A DNA stretch of 64,000 bases, from NCBI GenBank assembly GCA_003290165.1, contig QNQO01005873.1, positions 248,001-312,000 of the forward strand, written 5' to 3'. The stretch is from Berberis thunbergii (taxonomy: Eukaryota; Streptophyta; Magnoliopsida; Ranunculales; Berberidaceae). Shown here one piece after another: positions 1 through 11,759 of this stretch (the stretch's first letter is position 1; each line of letters begins with the position of its first letter). The notes under the pieces are model-generated. The model ran no database searches. It saw only the letters and a program-made list of their open reading frames with translations, and had not been told where the DNA came from. The translations under genes were made by a program, and so were the position numbers.

Positions 1-347
1 TTTATTTTTTGTTTTCATACACTTCCGAATTTTCAGCCATGGAGCTAGTTTGTGTTATGTTGTTGCGTACTGTGCTGCTTTTACTTGTGCTAGAAGTCAG
101 CGCTTGTCCGCTAACACTTAGTAAGCCTTTACTGACAACGATAGAGGAAGCCTGGTCAACGCCTGACCAGCAACGGTTTCTACTGGTTAAATCCTCACCT
201 ATAACGGGAACAACCTAAAGCAACAATATATTTTGACTGACGAAAACAAGCATTCCACCTAGCGGTCAAAACTCTGCGGTCTACGAAGCAACTAAAATAA
301 ACAGGACAATATGAGACAAAAACAACACTTTCACTCAATATACTTGT

Positions 348-1474
348 CTATGACTCCAGAGCACGAGTAGCCATTTCGAGAGCATGAGTAGCCATTTTGA
401 GACCGCGATGACGCAAAACCTCAACACGTGGTCCAACTTCTTCCCCTGCTGAGTCCACAGGGGGTGTCAGAGCGCCTAGCAAAAGGCCGCAACCACCCAA
501 GAGTGTCGCCTGTACAGACCGCGACAGACTAGGGGGAAAGGCCGCCCTTACAGAAGTTTGCCGCATTCTCGGGACAACAACGGGAGGTACACTTGCCTCC
601 AATTCAGCGAGCTCGGAGGGACTGGGCAAGGCCAGACTTCTCTTCCTCGTGCAACGAGCGACCACCCCCTCAGCCAGTGAACCTAACATGTGTTGAGCAC
701 CATAAGAACACAACAACAGACCACAATGTGAAACATTGCCTTACATTATGACCTCCTCAATGAAAGTCAAAGAAAGCTTGAAAAACTCCCCCTCGATCCG
801 CTTCTCTTCCTCGCTGTGAAACAGAATAACGAACCTCTCTGAAATAGAAGAACAACGTCAGAACTAGTATCACAGAAGGGACATATAGAAATATGCATAC
901 ACCGACGATCAAGAGACTCACAAAGATCAAACTGGAAGTATCGAGGCACTCTACGACTCTAGAGCTTGAAGTAACCATAATTCGCCGAAGCAAAAGACTA
1001 TTGCTTCTCCCAAGATTCGGCATTGTTCACCACCAATCGTAGACAAGAAGAACACTTCAACACACAGATACCCCTGGAATCCAATCGAGCCTCGGTTAGG
1101 TGATGGATCACCAATGAAGATAAACGAAGACTAGCGTTATGAGCCCTCAGGAGAATTGCGAGTAGTATCTTGAACCCGCTCGACACCATTTGAGCGGGAG
1201 ACATTCGAAAATGAGCAAAGAAGCACTAGACATCATCTGACACTGGAAGTCAGAGCCTGGACTTGAACATATCTGGGTGCAGGCTTATGAACCCATGAGG
1301 AGGCACAGTTGGACCTATAACTCCAAACATGGGAACAATTTGCAAATCCTCCGGAAGGTGATACAAACTACGAAGCTTGATCAACTCATTTTCGTCGAGC
1401 AAAATACCATCAAAGAAATTGATACAAGCAAGGGATAATGGGTATTTGGAAGAAAATTTAATGTTGTCAGCCAT
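348..1474 (-). pseudogene. Antisense ORF (aORF) of Tat-like gypsy element, copy A
   Basis: Decayed minus-strand gene lying just upstream of a plus-strand 3' LTR, so it is antisense to its retrotransposon. The likely start is at 1474 (MADNIKFSSK). It aligns by eye with the other aORF copies in the window: an N-terminal LPEDLQ segment, then PPHGFISLHPDMF, then PAQMVSSGFKILLAILLRAH, which resembles the plant 'putative gypsy type transposon' (Transposase_28) family. A minus-strand splice donor follows QFDL near 921 and matches the donor position in the plus-strand copy at 39165. The last exon (716 down to 348) has KRSLALPSPSELAELEA, also shared with that copy. Several frameshifts break the frame. 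The biochemical function is unknown. The family assignment is moderately secure and the antisense position is directly visible. Confidence 0.65.
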
Positions 1475-1551
1475 TAGAAGATGGAACAAATACTATGACT
1501 CAAAAAGATAACGCAAATAAGAATGGGGAAATCCTCCTCAAGACAGTGAAT

Positions 1552-1559
1552 ATTTATAG
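1552..1559 (-). promoter_or_regulatory. Candidate TATA box for antisense ORF copy A
   Basis: Read on the minus strand the sequence is CCTATAAATA, about 80 bases before the aORF start at 1474. Copies at 22127-22136 and 58396-58405 have an equivalent TATA-like motif before their aORF region. This is consistent with the antisense gene having its own promoter, which is inferred and not shown. Confidence 0.4.
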
Positions 1560-1716
1560 GGAATGCAAACTGAACTTTCCCTCCTCGAGCAGTTGGGTAC
1601 ACATTAATGTCATGCGTCGCTCAAGACAAGCGCTTTGAGTCCAATCATCATGACGGTACAATTGTCTTTCCAAAGAGTCTGGACCGACTTAACACCCCAC
1701 TAACTTTAGGGGTAGC

Positions 1717-2391
1717 TGATGATACATAAAAATGGTCACACTTTTAAGCCACACACATGTCATGATGATCTCGAGGAAACACGGGCCCCAGCATTAGCCA
1801 AACACTGAATAGACCCAAACAGTTCTAAGCCTGCTCAAATTAGTCCATCAGACCCAAACTCTCACAGCATGCTAGGCGCATACATCTCACAACTATCCTG
1901 ATACCCATAAGCCCTATTTAGGCAAGTATCTTGAGGATCAGCTTAGGATGGGCAACTACAACTGCTCTCTGCCTCCAACTAAGAAGCAAATATCAGAGTA
2001 CATTCCACACAGGGAAACTCTCTTCGACGGATTAATCTCACATTGAGATTTATCTCCCGTGTATCTAGGAGCACATGGCTAACAAGGAACTTCTCTCCTA
2101 TAGCACAACTCCTAATTAGAGGAGTATCTCCACGAAGATATCCTTCCTAAACTATGCCTATGAGGGCCTGGTAGAACCAGGACTCCTTGCACTATAAATA
2201 AGACATGAGGTTGGTAAGTTAAGTGACGCTACAAATTCCCTATTACAGCATTACACCTTCCTCAGATCCTTGTCTGACTTTAGCATCGTAGTGTCATCGG
2301 CCAACACAACAGTGGTCCGTGGCTCACGTGTATTGCTTGTGCAGATCAACAAGAACCAGGTCAAAGCAGAGAACGAAAAATGACTACATCA
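1717..2391 (+). repeat. Tat-like gypsy 3' LTR (copy 1)
   Basis: 675-bp LTR starting TGATGATACATAAAAATGG and ending in CATCA. A purine-rich tract (AGGGGTAGC) precedes it, which marks it as a 3' LTR in plus orientation. A TATA box (CTATAAATAAGACATG) lies at about 2192, followed by the conserved block around GACTTTAGCATCG. The same LTR recurs at 3802, 10183 (minus), 26824, 37993 (minus), 47882 and 58956, with more diverged relatives at 46335 and 58639. Confidence 0.85.
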
Positions 2392-2869
2392 ATTACTTAT
2401 ATTGAAAAGTAAAGAATATTTTCAATCTAATTTATGGTCAATAGCAATTATTAGATTGAAATTGACTTGCACACTGTGACTTGTTCAAATATTAAAACAA
2501 GGCACAATGAACAAGTCACAATCATCAATCCACTTATGTTTCATTGCAATCTGCAAAAGAAATTCAAAATTGTTTCACTTAGAGTGCAAAATTACGTAAA
2601 ATAAGGATTAAACAAGACTGCAAGTCTTCAATAATTCTACCACCTCAACCATTTTTATGATTGAATTCATGTTATATCTTGCATTGCTGATTGCTTCTTT
2701 TGTCTTTTTATTTCTTTTTTTTACTTTTTATACCTTTTTTAAATATTTTTTCAACATTTATAAAAAAATGCCTCGCTACGCCTCGAGGCACCGTTTCGCT
2801 TAAGAAAAAGTTTTACCGCCTCGAAGCTAAAAAACGCTTTTTCAAACATTAGGGCATATAACATCCTCC
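2392..2869. other. Unassigned AT-rich spacer
   Basis: No gene seen. It contains a short inverted repeat (TGTGACTTGTTC at about 2476 against GAACAAGTCACA at about 2508) and a GC-rich patch with repeated GCCTCG at about 2770-2830 in AT-rich surroundings. Probably old transposon sequence between two Tat 3' ends. Confidence 0.3.
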
Positions 2870-3538
2870 ACCCTCATTCAAGGCATGCCACATAATGCCT
2901 TCATAACAGCTTCCTCCCCTGGAGAATGAGGAGTAGTGGAGAACCTCCCTACAGAGAACACACGCAACGATCAACATACAATCATAACAACAAAATCAAT
3001 GGACAAAATTATACTTACGAAGTGGCCTTGATTGTCGCTCAAGCGGACGACCATTGAAATCGAAATACTTCAAATCCGAAGGAGCCAGGAAGCAGTATTT
3101 ATACCAGAACCTGAAGTCATCTGGAAACTTCCCAAAGCAAGCCAGTGACTTCATCTTACACATGGTGCGATCGTTTAGTCAAGGAGAAGTCAGTAACTGA
3201 ATCACCCTCGAGATCACGTGGACACCAACGTCCTTTGTCCTTATCAATATAAAAAGAATAATCATGTACCCATTCAACACCAACTAGGCATAAGGGATAC
3301 CAAGGAATTCCCAAAAGCCCCGGGACTCCAGTTTGAAGCATACCGCGGTACAAACAGAAGAATCCTTCAAGAGGAAACATTGGCGTCTGATCATCACTCA
3401 AGGTGTAGAATGGCAAGTCTTTTGGACCCCATATGTCTTCCGAATCTCAACAATGCTCAATTCGGAGGTCAACCTATCTTCAAAGAACTGGAGGCCCTTG
3501 GCAAGAAGCTCATCATCTAGGTGATTTTGGTGAGCCAT
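2870..3538 (-). pseudogene. Antisense ORF of Tat-like gypsy element, copy B (partial)
   Basis: Minus-strand remnant starting at 3538 with MAHQNHLDDELLAKGLQFFE, the same opening as copy C (MAQQNILDDVILAKG) and copy E. Further on, a DDQTPMFPLEGF segment, an LVLNGYMIILF segment and FPDDFRFWYKYCFLAPSDLK align with copy E. Stops and frameshifts break it, and the C-terminal coiled-coil region found in other copies is missing after about 2870. It precedes the purine tract and LTR at 3802, in the same antisense arrangement as copy A. Confidence 0.65.
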
Positions 3539-3801
3539 GAAAAAAAGTGAATTAGCTTTCAATTAAAAGCAGAACTGAACAAAGTCTCTAAAAATGAAGA
3601 AATGGAAGAGTCAATCTTTGCAGAAAGGGAGATCTAAATAGATATTGATTTCCTGCCTTTTGTCACTGAACAAACGCACACTTAATTAATGAAGCGCACT
3701 GCTCAAGTAACATTTCAGACTCAATCATCATGAGCGGTGTATATTTTCGAGAAGTGACTTAGTGGATCGATACAATTGCCTACTAACTCGGGGGGAGAAG
3801 C

Positions 3802-4480
3802 TGATGATACACCAAATCATCCTCTCTTATACAACGTACATTTGTCATGATGATCTCTAGGAACAACATGCCCAAGCGTCAGTCTAGCACTGATACGACC
3901 CAGATGACATCAAGCCCATGAAGTGTAGTCCGCCAGACGAACATGATTTATTGTGTCCTGCTAAGCCCACACTTCTCACAGCCATCCCCAATACCTGTAA
4001 GACATATTGAGGCAAGTATTTTGGGGATCTGCTTCGGACAGGCAAACCAACAGCGCTTTGTCTCCAACTAGGAAGCAAATACCTGAGTATACGTCGTACA
4101 TGAAAACTTCCATCTATGGAAAACACTATAATTGGGAACTATCTCTTGTTTATCTAGGAACACAGGTCTAAGAAGGGAAATTTACCTATTCAAGATGACT
4201 CATAATTAGCTAAGGATCTCCTAGAAGATCTCTTTCTCTAAACGACGCCACTGATGGCTTAGTCAAACCAAGAATCCAACACTATAAATAAGACATGAGA
4301 TTGGTGAACAAAGGTACGCTACAAATTCCATGTTTACAACATTAAGCCTTTTTCAGATCCCAGTCTGACTTTAGCATCGGAGTGTCATCGGCCACCACAA
4401 CGGTGGTCTGTTGCTCACGTGCGTTCCTTCTGTAAGTAAGCAGGTCAAGGTCAAGCAGGGCGCAAAAATCGACTGCATCA
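3802..4480 (+). repeat. Tat-like gypsy 3' LTR (copy 2)
   Basis: 679-bp LTR from TGATGATACACC to GACTGCATCA, preceded by the purine tract GGGGGGAGAAGC. It is closely similar to copy 1. Its right edge abuts Mutator-like sequence beginning GTAGGCACAA, so the Tat element inserted into, or recombined with, the left end of that element. Confidence 0.85.
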
Positions 4481-4565
4481 GTAGGCACAACCAAATTCAT
4501 TCCGAAATTCATACAACTATTGATTTTTACTGCCTAGGATAGAGTCTAGTATGGTAGGCATAGCC

Positions 4566-5237
4566 AAATTGGTTTTCATTTGCTATAGTAAATGCTGAGA
4601 ATGGTGTGGAGGAACTGAGTTTGGTTTTTGGAGCAATTGATGTCATATCTTACTTCTGATAGGTGGCTTACATTTGTTTCCGACTGCCACAAAGCATTGT
4701 TAGATGTTGTACCAATAATCTTTCCTTTCTCCTCCCATCGGTATTGCTATTGAAATTTTAAAATAACTTGAAGAAAGCTTTGGGTTGCAAGTTTTTGGCG
4801 AGAACTAGTGTGGAAGTTTTTTTATTGATTGTGTCAAATCCTATACTCATGAACAATTTCAACCTTTGATAGTTGAACTTAGAGCACTTGGTGGTAAGAC
4901 GGTGGAAGATTTCTTAGTTGATTTGCCATTTGAGCATTGGGTGAATGCTTACTTCAAGGCTTATCGGTTTGGTCATATGTTTTTTTAATATCGCTCTGAG
5001 TTTTTATTCTTGGATATCAGAAAGTCGTTGGTTTCCTTTCACATTTTTGGTGGACTATATGCGTATTAAGATGATTACTATGTTTAATTACAGCTACACT
5101 AAGGACCGATCTTGGACTTTGATGTTTTGCCTTCAAAACAAATATGTTTGATCAGAACGTGGCACATGAGCTTACATACACCCTTACCAGGTGTGGTGAT
5201 CTTTTTTTAGGTTTACAAGCAGCAAATGCAAAGTGTT
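4566..5237 (+). pseudogene. Mutator-like (mudrA-type) transposase, N-terminal/central fragment
   Basis: Reading across frames gives the MULE catalytic core: FAIVNAEN, then TSDRWLTFVSDCHKALLD (the FVSD aspartate of the DDE triad), SSHRYC, KSYTHEQFQPLIVELRALGG, DFLVDLPFEHWVNAYF and FNIALSFYSWISESR. A stop interrupts the HRYC region. A T-run at 4980-4986 carries one extra base, so the frame changes there. The coding sequence is interrupted at 5238 by a copia element and resumes at 9142 as VDLRSMTCSC, the SWIM zinc finger. These motifs are typical of plant MULE transposases, and the element is long dead. Confidence 0.8.
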
Positions 5238-5474
5238 TGTCAAAACGAAAAGATAAATATATTGAATATTTTGTATTATTTACAATCACTGATACATGGG
5301 TATACATACAACTCTGCAAATAAGTCTGGATCCTAAAATATTGGTGACTTGGTATACAAGGATTAAACTAATAGGAACCAGTAACCTAATAGGGAACAAT
5401 ATTGGTACAGGGATTAATCTAATAGGAAATAGTAAGCTAATAGGAGACAATGTTCTAATATGACTACGCCAACA
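5238..5474 (-). repeat. copia 3' LTR
   Basis: On the minus strand it runs from TGTTGGCGTAGTC to TTTTGACA, with TG...CA ends and 237 bp. It shares long identical blocks with 8891-9136, for example around CTAATAGGAACCAGTAACC. Confidence 0.9.
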
Positions 5475-5486
5475 CTCCCCCTCAAG
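5475..5486 (-). other. copia polypurine tract
   Basis: The minus strand reads TTGAGGGGGAGTG immediately before the 3' LTR, the expected site of plus-strand DNA priming. Confidence 0.75.
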
Positions 5487-8400
5487 ATGGAGCATAGATA
5501 TCACACATGCCCAGTTTGACGAGTGAGTCATTTAAGGCTTGACAGGCAATAGCTTTGGTGAGCATGTCAGCTAACTATTCTATTGTTTTCACATACGGAA
5601 CCTCAACAATGTTTTCTTCAAACTTCTCATATATGAAATTATGATCGATTTCTATATGTTTAGTTCAGTCATGTTGGATAGGATTCTCCGCAATTTGAAT
5701 CACTGACTTATTATCACAATATAAATTCATGGTTCCTTCAGGTGGAAAACCAAGCTCGCCCACAAGCCGTTTAAACCATAATAATTCTTGTATCCCTTTA
5801 ATCATTGCCCTGTATTCAGCTTCTGCACTAGACAATGAAACAATCTTCTAGTTTTTACTCTTCCAAGTAACTATCTTACCTCCAGCAAAAGTAAAATATC
5901 TTGTAGTTGAACGTTGTTTGTCTTCTACACCACCCCAATCTGAATCACAATATCCCATAACTTCTACACAATTATGCTTAGAAAATAGAAGGCCTTTCCC
6001 TGGTGATGACTTAAAATACCGCAAAATTCTTACAACAAAATTCATATGGACGTCACTTGGATTATGCATAAAATAGCTTACCACACTAAATACATAAGCA
6101 ATGTATGGTTGAGTGTGTGAAAGATAAATTAGACGACCAACTAAATGTTAATATCTTCCTTTATCAGTAGGAACTTGATTTGGAAGTTCCTCAAGGCTAT
6201 GGTTTTGTTCAATGGACGTACCAATAGGTTGGCAACCAAGTATGCCAATCTCCTTTAATAGGTCAACAACATATTTCCGTTGTGATAAAAATATTCCTTG
6301 CTTAGACCGAGTAACTCAATGCCCAAAAAATACTCAAGACCTCCAAGATCTTTCATATCAAATTCGGATGCCAAATAAACTTTCAACTTAGTCATTTCAT
6401 CAACATCATCACCAGTAACAATCATATCCTCTACATATATAATAAGTGTCATTATCTTACCATTTTGTTTTTTCAGAAATAGTGTATGATTAGTGTTACT
6501 TTGCCCATAGCCGTATTTCTTCATAGCTTGCCGAAACCTGCCAAACCATGTTCTCGGTGATTGTTTAAAACCATATAAAGTCTTTTTCAACTTACATACC
6601 AAACTAGTATTACCAAAACATTGTATCCAGGCGGCATACTCATATAAACTTCTTCGGGTAAATCTCCATGTAAAAATGCATTTTTTACATCATATTGTTG
6701 TAAAGGCCAATCAAAATTTGCAGCAATAGATAATAAGACCTGAACAATATTTAACTTTGCTACATGTACAAAATTCTCTTGATAGTCAAAACCATAAGTT
6801 TTAGTAAAACCACGAGCCACTAACCTTGCTTTATACCTATCAATAGTACCATATGGCTTATGTTTCACCGTAAACATTCACTTACAGTCAACAAATTTCT
6901 TTCCTTTTGGCAATTTCTCGCAAGGTCCCATGTTTGATTTTCTTCTAGAGTTCGCATTTTCTCATACATGGCTTCGGCCCATTTAGGGTCATTTAATTTG
7001 TACTCTAGTTGGGATGGTGACAGTTGACATTTAATTTGTAAATTTCTGAATAGCACAAGGCAATTTTTTCAGTAGAAACATAATGAGCAATAGGATATTT
7101 CACCGTATTTGAACTGTCAGGTGAGTATCTCTCTGGGGGTTTACCTCGAGTACTCCATGGAGGAAACTGATACCTGTCACCACCACTAGATATAACCAGC
7201 ATAGGATCACTAATTAAATTGTTAGTATTAACCTCATAATCAATACATACCTCAGGAACATCAGCAACAAAAGAAGAATTAGTGGTAGGTACTATAGATG
7301 TAGAAAAGGGGCTTGTAGCACTAGGTAATAGTCAAAGAGAATCACCCAAACTCGTAGTAATTTCAGCAAAAGTAGTCAACACCATATCCTGAAACATAGC
7401 CATCGAATTCGAATTTTCAACACTCATCTCCCCCTAATGTTGAGAAGTGGATACAGGCCAAGAAAAATACATCTTGGTTTCAGAGAAGGTAACATCCATA
7501 GTCACATAAGTCCATCGGGAAGGGGGATGATAATATTTGCAGTCCCTTTTCGATGTGGTAAATACCCCCACAAATACACACTTTAATGCACACGGATCTA
7601 ACTTTGTGCGTTGATGTTTGTGAAGGTGAACAAACACAACACACCCAAAAATTCGCGATGCCAATGTTAACTGGGAAGAGATAGTAACATAAGTAGATAG
7701 TATTTCCAAAGGTGTTTTGAAGAAAAGAATACTACTAGGTACACGGTTCAAAATATAAACAACATATAACACAATGTCACCCCAAGAAGCAGGTTTCATA
7801 TGGGCACCAATCAGACAAGCTCGTGTAACCTCAAGTAGATGACGATTTTTACGTTCTGTCTCACCGTTCTGTTGGGGTATAGAAGGACATGTCATCTCAT
7901 GAATAAAGCCATGATCCCGTAAATAAGATTGGAACATACTATTGACATATTTGCTACTATTGTATGACCAAGGAATCTTTACTTTAGCAAAAAACCGAGT
8001 CTGTATCATAGTATGAAATAAAGCCAAGTCGTACGAATACAATCATAAATAAAACTCACAAACCAACGATATATAAACAAAGTAGAAATTGAAGCAAGGC
8101 TCCACACATCCGAGTGAATAAAAACAAATGGTTCATTCATCTTATTTAAACTCAAAGGATAAGTAGTACGATGGATTTTAGCCAAACACAAACATCATAA
8201 TGGAAATCCGAAGGAGTACAATCCAAAATAAGGAAGGAAACAAGTATTTTATATACCCAAAAAAACATGACCAAAAGAACGATGCCACATCCAAATTTGT
8301 TGTTCCTTAGTACATGAACTCTGACTAACCAAGATACTTCCAGACAACACATCATCCACATAATAAAGTCGCCTCTCTTAGTACTACGCCCAAAAATCTC

Positions 8401-8740
8401 CTTGCTGTTGAGATCCCGAAGAAGACAGAAACGAGGATATATTAGAACTAGACAATTAATTGTTCAGTAACTTAAGGCACATATAATAGTTTATTGAGAG
8501 TGAAGGAAGAAGCAATGTATTCTCCAAGGATAAAGATGGTGATAGAACAATAGTGCCTGCACTAGTGACATGGGACGGGACTCCATTAGCATTAGCCACA
8601 AGTGAACGATGTGGTGTGCTTGTCATCTGTAAGAGCAACTGATCGGAAGTCATATGATCAATAGCACCTGAATCAATAATCCATCTAGAGTCTTTGGCAA
8701 AAATATATGGTGGTGGTGAACCCAAATCTCAAAAATAAAT
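5487..8740 (-). pseudogene. copia polyprotein (protease, integrase, RT, RNase H), degenerate
   Basis: Minus-strand pieces in order: protease WIIDSGAIDHMT (8725 downwards; the DSG active site is intact), GAG-pre-integrase and integrase (LAKIHRTTYPLSLNK, IHSDVW; 8361-8006), integrase core (8042-7434, QQNGETERKNRHLLE), RT (7056-6255, YKARLVARGF, YDVKNAFLHGDL, LYGFKQSPRTW) and RNase H (6084-5490, YCDSDWGG, AEAEYRAM, ending KLGMCDIYAPS). The RT box reads YVEDM instead of YVDDM, and the integrase SDNG motif is changed to SYNS, losing an aspartate. At least six frame breaks are visible. The enzymes would not work. Confidence 0.9.
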
Positions 8741-8877
8741 AAATAAAAGGACGGGACTCCATTAGCATTAGTCATATGGTAGAAAAAGACAACAATAAAA
8801 ATAAATAAAAGGAATAAACCGACGGAGAGTATCTTCGAGGGCACGTATGAACAATCGTAGTGAGATCTCAAGATCAC

Positions 8878-8890
8878 AGTTCTGATACCA
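8878..8890 (-). other. copia primer-binding site
   Basis: The minus strand reads TGGTATCAGAACT directly after the 5' LTR. It matches the usual initiator-methionine tRNA primer site of plant copia elements. Confidence 0.85.
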
Positions 8891-9136
8891 TGTCAAAATG
8901 AAGAAATAAATATATTGAATATTTTTTATTATTTACAATCAACTGATACATGGATATATATACAACTCTGCAAATCAGTCTAGATCCTAAAATATTGGTG
9001 ACTCGGTATACAAGGATTAAACTAATAGGAACCAGTAACCTAATAGGGAACAATATTGGTATAAGGATTAATCTAATAGAAAACACTCATATAGTAAGCA
9101 AATATGAGACAATATTCTAATATGACCACGCAAATA
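8891..9136 (-). repeat. copia 5' LTR
   Basis: 246-bp partner of 5238-5474. Its outer end has decayed (CGCAAATA where the partner has CGCCAACA), but the GTGTT duplication right after it fixes the boundary. It carries a short insertion (AACACTCATAT) relative to the other LTR. The divergence shows the insertion is not recent. Confidence 0.88.
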
Positions 9137-9480
9137 GTGTTGACCTTCGTTCCATGACCTGTTCATGCAACTGGTGGCATGTTAATAGTTTTTCGTGTTC
9201 GCATGCCTTAAGCTATTCACATCCATTATCTGATGACCTGTATTCTTTTCACTCCTTACTTTATATCTTCTAGTTATCGTGAATCATATAGACATGTAAT
9301 TGTGCTCATCTTGGGTAGATGGATATGGGATGATCTTCCCTTGAGGTAAATATATTTCCTCCTAATGTAGGGTACATCCTGGAAGACCAAAGAGGAAGCG
9401 CATACAAAGTGTGGGGAAGGAAACAAAGCTATGCAAAAACCAAATGGTGCAGCTAGTGCAACATCGAGAGGCACAACAGG
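9137..9480 (+). pseudogene. Mutator-like transposase, SWIM zinc finger and C-terminal tail
   Basis: This continues the transposase interrupted at 5238. It reads VDLRSMTCSCNWWHVNSFSC followed by SHA, an intact CxC...CxH SWIM zinc finger, then a decayed stretch (SDDLYSFHSLLY) and a basic HPGRPKRKRIQS motif. Plant MULE transposases carry this GRPKKxR motif before their terminal zinc knuckle. The terminal knuckle itself is not recognisable. Confidence 0.78.
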
Positions 9481-10182
9481 AGGGGTTGTCGTAACATTCG
9501 TAACATTCTTTAAATGTTTTCATATGTTGTGAACTTGTTAATTAAATTTGGATAGGATATGTACGAATTTGGATTCTATTTTGCTATTGAATCTAGTTTT
9601 TAATATTCAGTATCTATGTGTATTACGTTTGTTTTGCTTTCTATTGTATATTCTTATCAGTGTCTACCATGTGTATACAATGGTAGGCACAATGTTGATA
9701 TGCCCTGAATCTTATTTATGAGTTATTATTCAGTGTCTACCATGTTTATGCAGTGATAGGCACATACATGTCTGACGTGCCATGGAGCTAATTTATGACA
9801 TTGTTTTAATGTCTACCATATGAATGGAATGGTAAGCACATGGCTGATATGCCTTGAAACTTGCGATTTTTTTTTAAAGAGTATAGCATAAGCATAATTA
9901 ATTATGGTTACAATACTGTTGTGCCCGTGTAGTAGCTAAGTTATTAGCTTCGAAGTTGAGGTCTCTAATAATAAATTTACTCATTCAAGAGCTATGACTA
10001 TTAAGAAGACGTTGAATGCTTCCAATAAGATAACGCCACATCCATCATATGGCTGTCACAGGTTCCTTCGGTTCTTCTTGTATAATGGATTGAAGCATCC
10101 CAAAGTCTCCTAGAAGAAGTCCATTGTCTAGCTTGGACCAGCAAAAGAGATGTGTTAGCAATATGGCATTCCGCCATAGTAC
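9481..10182. other. MULE 3' flank with palindromic TGCCTACCAT motifs
   Basis: No intact gene. Between 9660 and 9860 three imperfect palindromes of the form (T)GTCTACCAT...ATGGTAGGCAC occur about 70-100 bases apart. They are related to the 165-bp repeats at 12376-12945. From about 9890 to 10182 the sequence looks weakly coding on the minus strand (LLLVQARQW), and I cannot assign it. Confidence 0.5.
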
Positions 10183-10862
10183 TGGATGCAGTCATTTTTC
10201 ATTCCTTGCTTTGACCTGGTTCCTGTCGACTTGCACAAGTAACACACGTGAGCCACAGACCACCGTTGTGATGCCTGATGACACTCCAATGCTAAAGTCA
10301 GACAGGGATATAAGGAAGGTGAATGTTGTAACAAGAAATTTGTAGCATACCTTAGCTAACGAACCTCGTGTCTTATTTATAGTGCAAGGAGTCCTAGTTT
10401 TACTAGGCCATCGTAGGCGTAGTTTAGAAACGAAATCTTCGTTGAGATCCTTCTCTAATTAGGAGTCGTGCTGTAGGAATGAAGTTCTTTATTTGCCTTG
10501 TTCTCCTAGATACGCAGGAGATAGTTCCCAAAACAAGAGTAATTCGTAGAAGGGAGTTTCCTTGTGTGGAATGTACTATGGTATTTGCTTCTTAGTTGGA
10601 AGCAGAGAGCAGCTGTAGTTGCCGATTCGAAGCTGATCCTCGAGATACTTGCCCTAGTGGGACTTATGGGTATTGAGGATAGTTGTAAGACGTGTGGGCC
10701 TAGCATGCTGTGAGAGTTCGGGTCTGCCTGGCGGACTGAATTGAGTGGGCTTAGAACCGCTTGGGCTTGTTCAGTGTTGGGCTGATGTCGGGGCCTGTAT
10801 TTCCTCGAGATCATCATGACACGTGTATGGCTTAGCTGTGTGACCGATATTATGTATCATCA
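10183..10862 (-). repeat. Tat-like gypsy 3' LTR (copy 3, minus strand)
   Basis: Reverse-oriented copy of the ~675-bp LTR. The minus strand starts TGATGATACATAATATC at 10862 and ends near TGCATCCA at 10183. The minus-strand TATA box (CTATAAATAAGACACG) is at about 10370-10382. A purine tract (minus AACTCAGGGGGAGTAGC) occupies 10863-10880, making this the 3' LTR of a minus-oriented element whose aORF follows to the right. Confidence 0.85.
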
Positions 10863-11117
10863 GCTACTCCCCCTGAGTTAGTGGGCCATCACATTAGTTC
10901 GCTAAGTCATCCCTTGAATGGATGTGTCGCTCATGATGATTGAATCTGAATCGTTGCTTGAGCCGCACGTCGCATTAATTGAACGTACGTTGGTTCGGTG
11001 GAAAAGAGGCGGGAATCCAACTTCTATTTAGGTTGTCCATATTGCAAAATTTGACTCTTCTACTTTATTTGTTTTTGAGGATATCGCTCTGATTAGAAAA
11101 TATTTTCTATCTTCTTC

Positions 11118-11625
11118 ATGGCTCAACAAAACATTCTTGACGACGTAATCTTGGCCAAGGGCTTGGAGTTTTTCGAAGATAGGTTGTTGTTCGAGCCTGA
11201 CCTTGCTGAAATCCATACAAAGTTTGGAGTTCCTGAGGACCTGCTGTTGTATGTCCTGACTGGAAACTAAACACCAATGTCGCCTTCAGCCGGTTTCATC
11301 TGCTTGCATCGTGGGATGCTTTAGACCGGAATGCGCTTTCCAGTTTTGAACATGATTTGGGAATTCCTAGATCTTTTAGGGATTCCTTCGGCCCAATTGG
11401 GGCATAAAGGATATAGGATTATCCTCATGATTCTGCTCAATGGCAAGGAGGCGGCATCACCGTGACTTCGTGGGTAAATCAAATGATGACTTTTCCCTGG
11501 CTGAAGGGTACTGCTATCTGTAAGAGGGAGATATTGGGTATCCCAAAGTTATTATTGAACCAATCGATTGGGAGGGGCGAGAAAAGCCAAAGTTGATGTA
11601 TGAACGGACAAAGGAAAAATAAGTG
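11118..11625 (+). pseudogene. Antisense ORF of Tat-like gypsy element, copy C (partial)
   Basis: Starts at 11118 with MAQQNILDDVILAKGLEFFE and continues through IHTKFGVPEDLLLYVLTGN, then stop codons, then IWEFLDLLGIPSAQLGHKGY and ILMILLNGKEAA. It is clearly homologous to copies B and E. It is antisense to its element, which is in minus orientation with its 3' LTR at 10183-10862. Homology fades by about 11625, so the C-terminal part is lost. Confidence 0.7.
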
Positions 11626-11759
11626 AGAAACATCATTTATGTGACTATTGCAGAAAATACATCAATCTTCTAAAGGTGTATACTATTCAGCTTGTTGATT
11701 CCTTTATTCATATTGTTTTCAAAATGCAACCTTTTGCTTTTTTCACTGATTAGGTCTTC
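11626..11759. other. Junction between Tat remnant and MULE second gene
   Basis: Short unassigned stretch where Tat-like homology ends and minus-strand MULE-type coding sequence has not yet begun. Confidence 0.3.

Larger units (their letters stand above)
5238..9136 (-). mobile_element. Ty1/copia retrotransposon, inactive, nested in MULE transposase
   Basis: Complete but decayed 3.9-kb element in minus orientation. LTRs are 5238-5474 and 8891-9136. The 5-bp target duplication GTGTT occurs at 5233-5237 and 9137-9141. Removing the element joins the MULE reading frame across the site. The primer site TGGTATCAGAAC (initiator Met-tRNA type) follows the 5' LTR, and a purine tract precedes the 3' LTR. 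Protease, integrase, RT and RNase H follow in copia order, but gag is essentially missing: only about 150 bases separate the primer site from the protease. Catalytic residues are damaged. Confidence 0.93.

Noticed and set aside
9..218. 69-residue plus-strand ORF at the window start with a hydrophobic N-terminus
   Set aside because: It lies in the 3' region of a Tat-like element, has no homologous counterpart in the other copies, and the apparent signal peptide is explained by Leu/Val-rich chance sequence.
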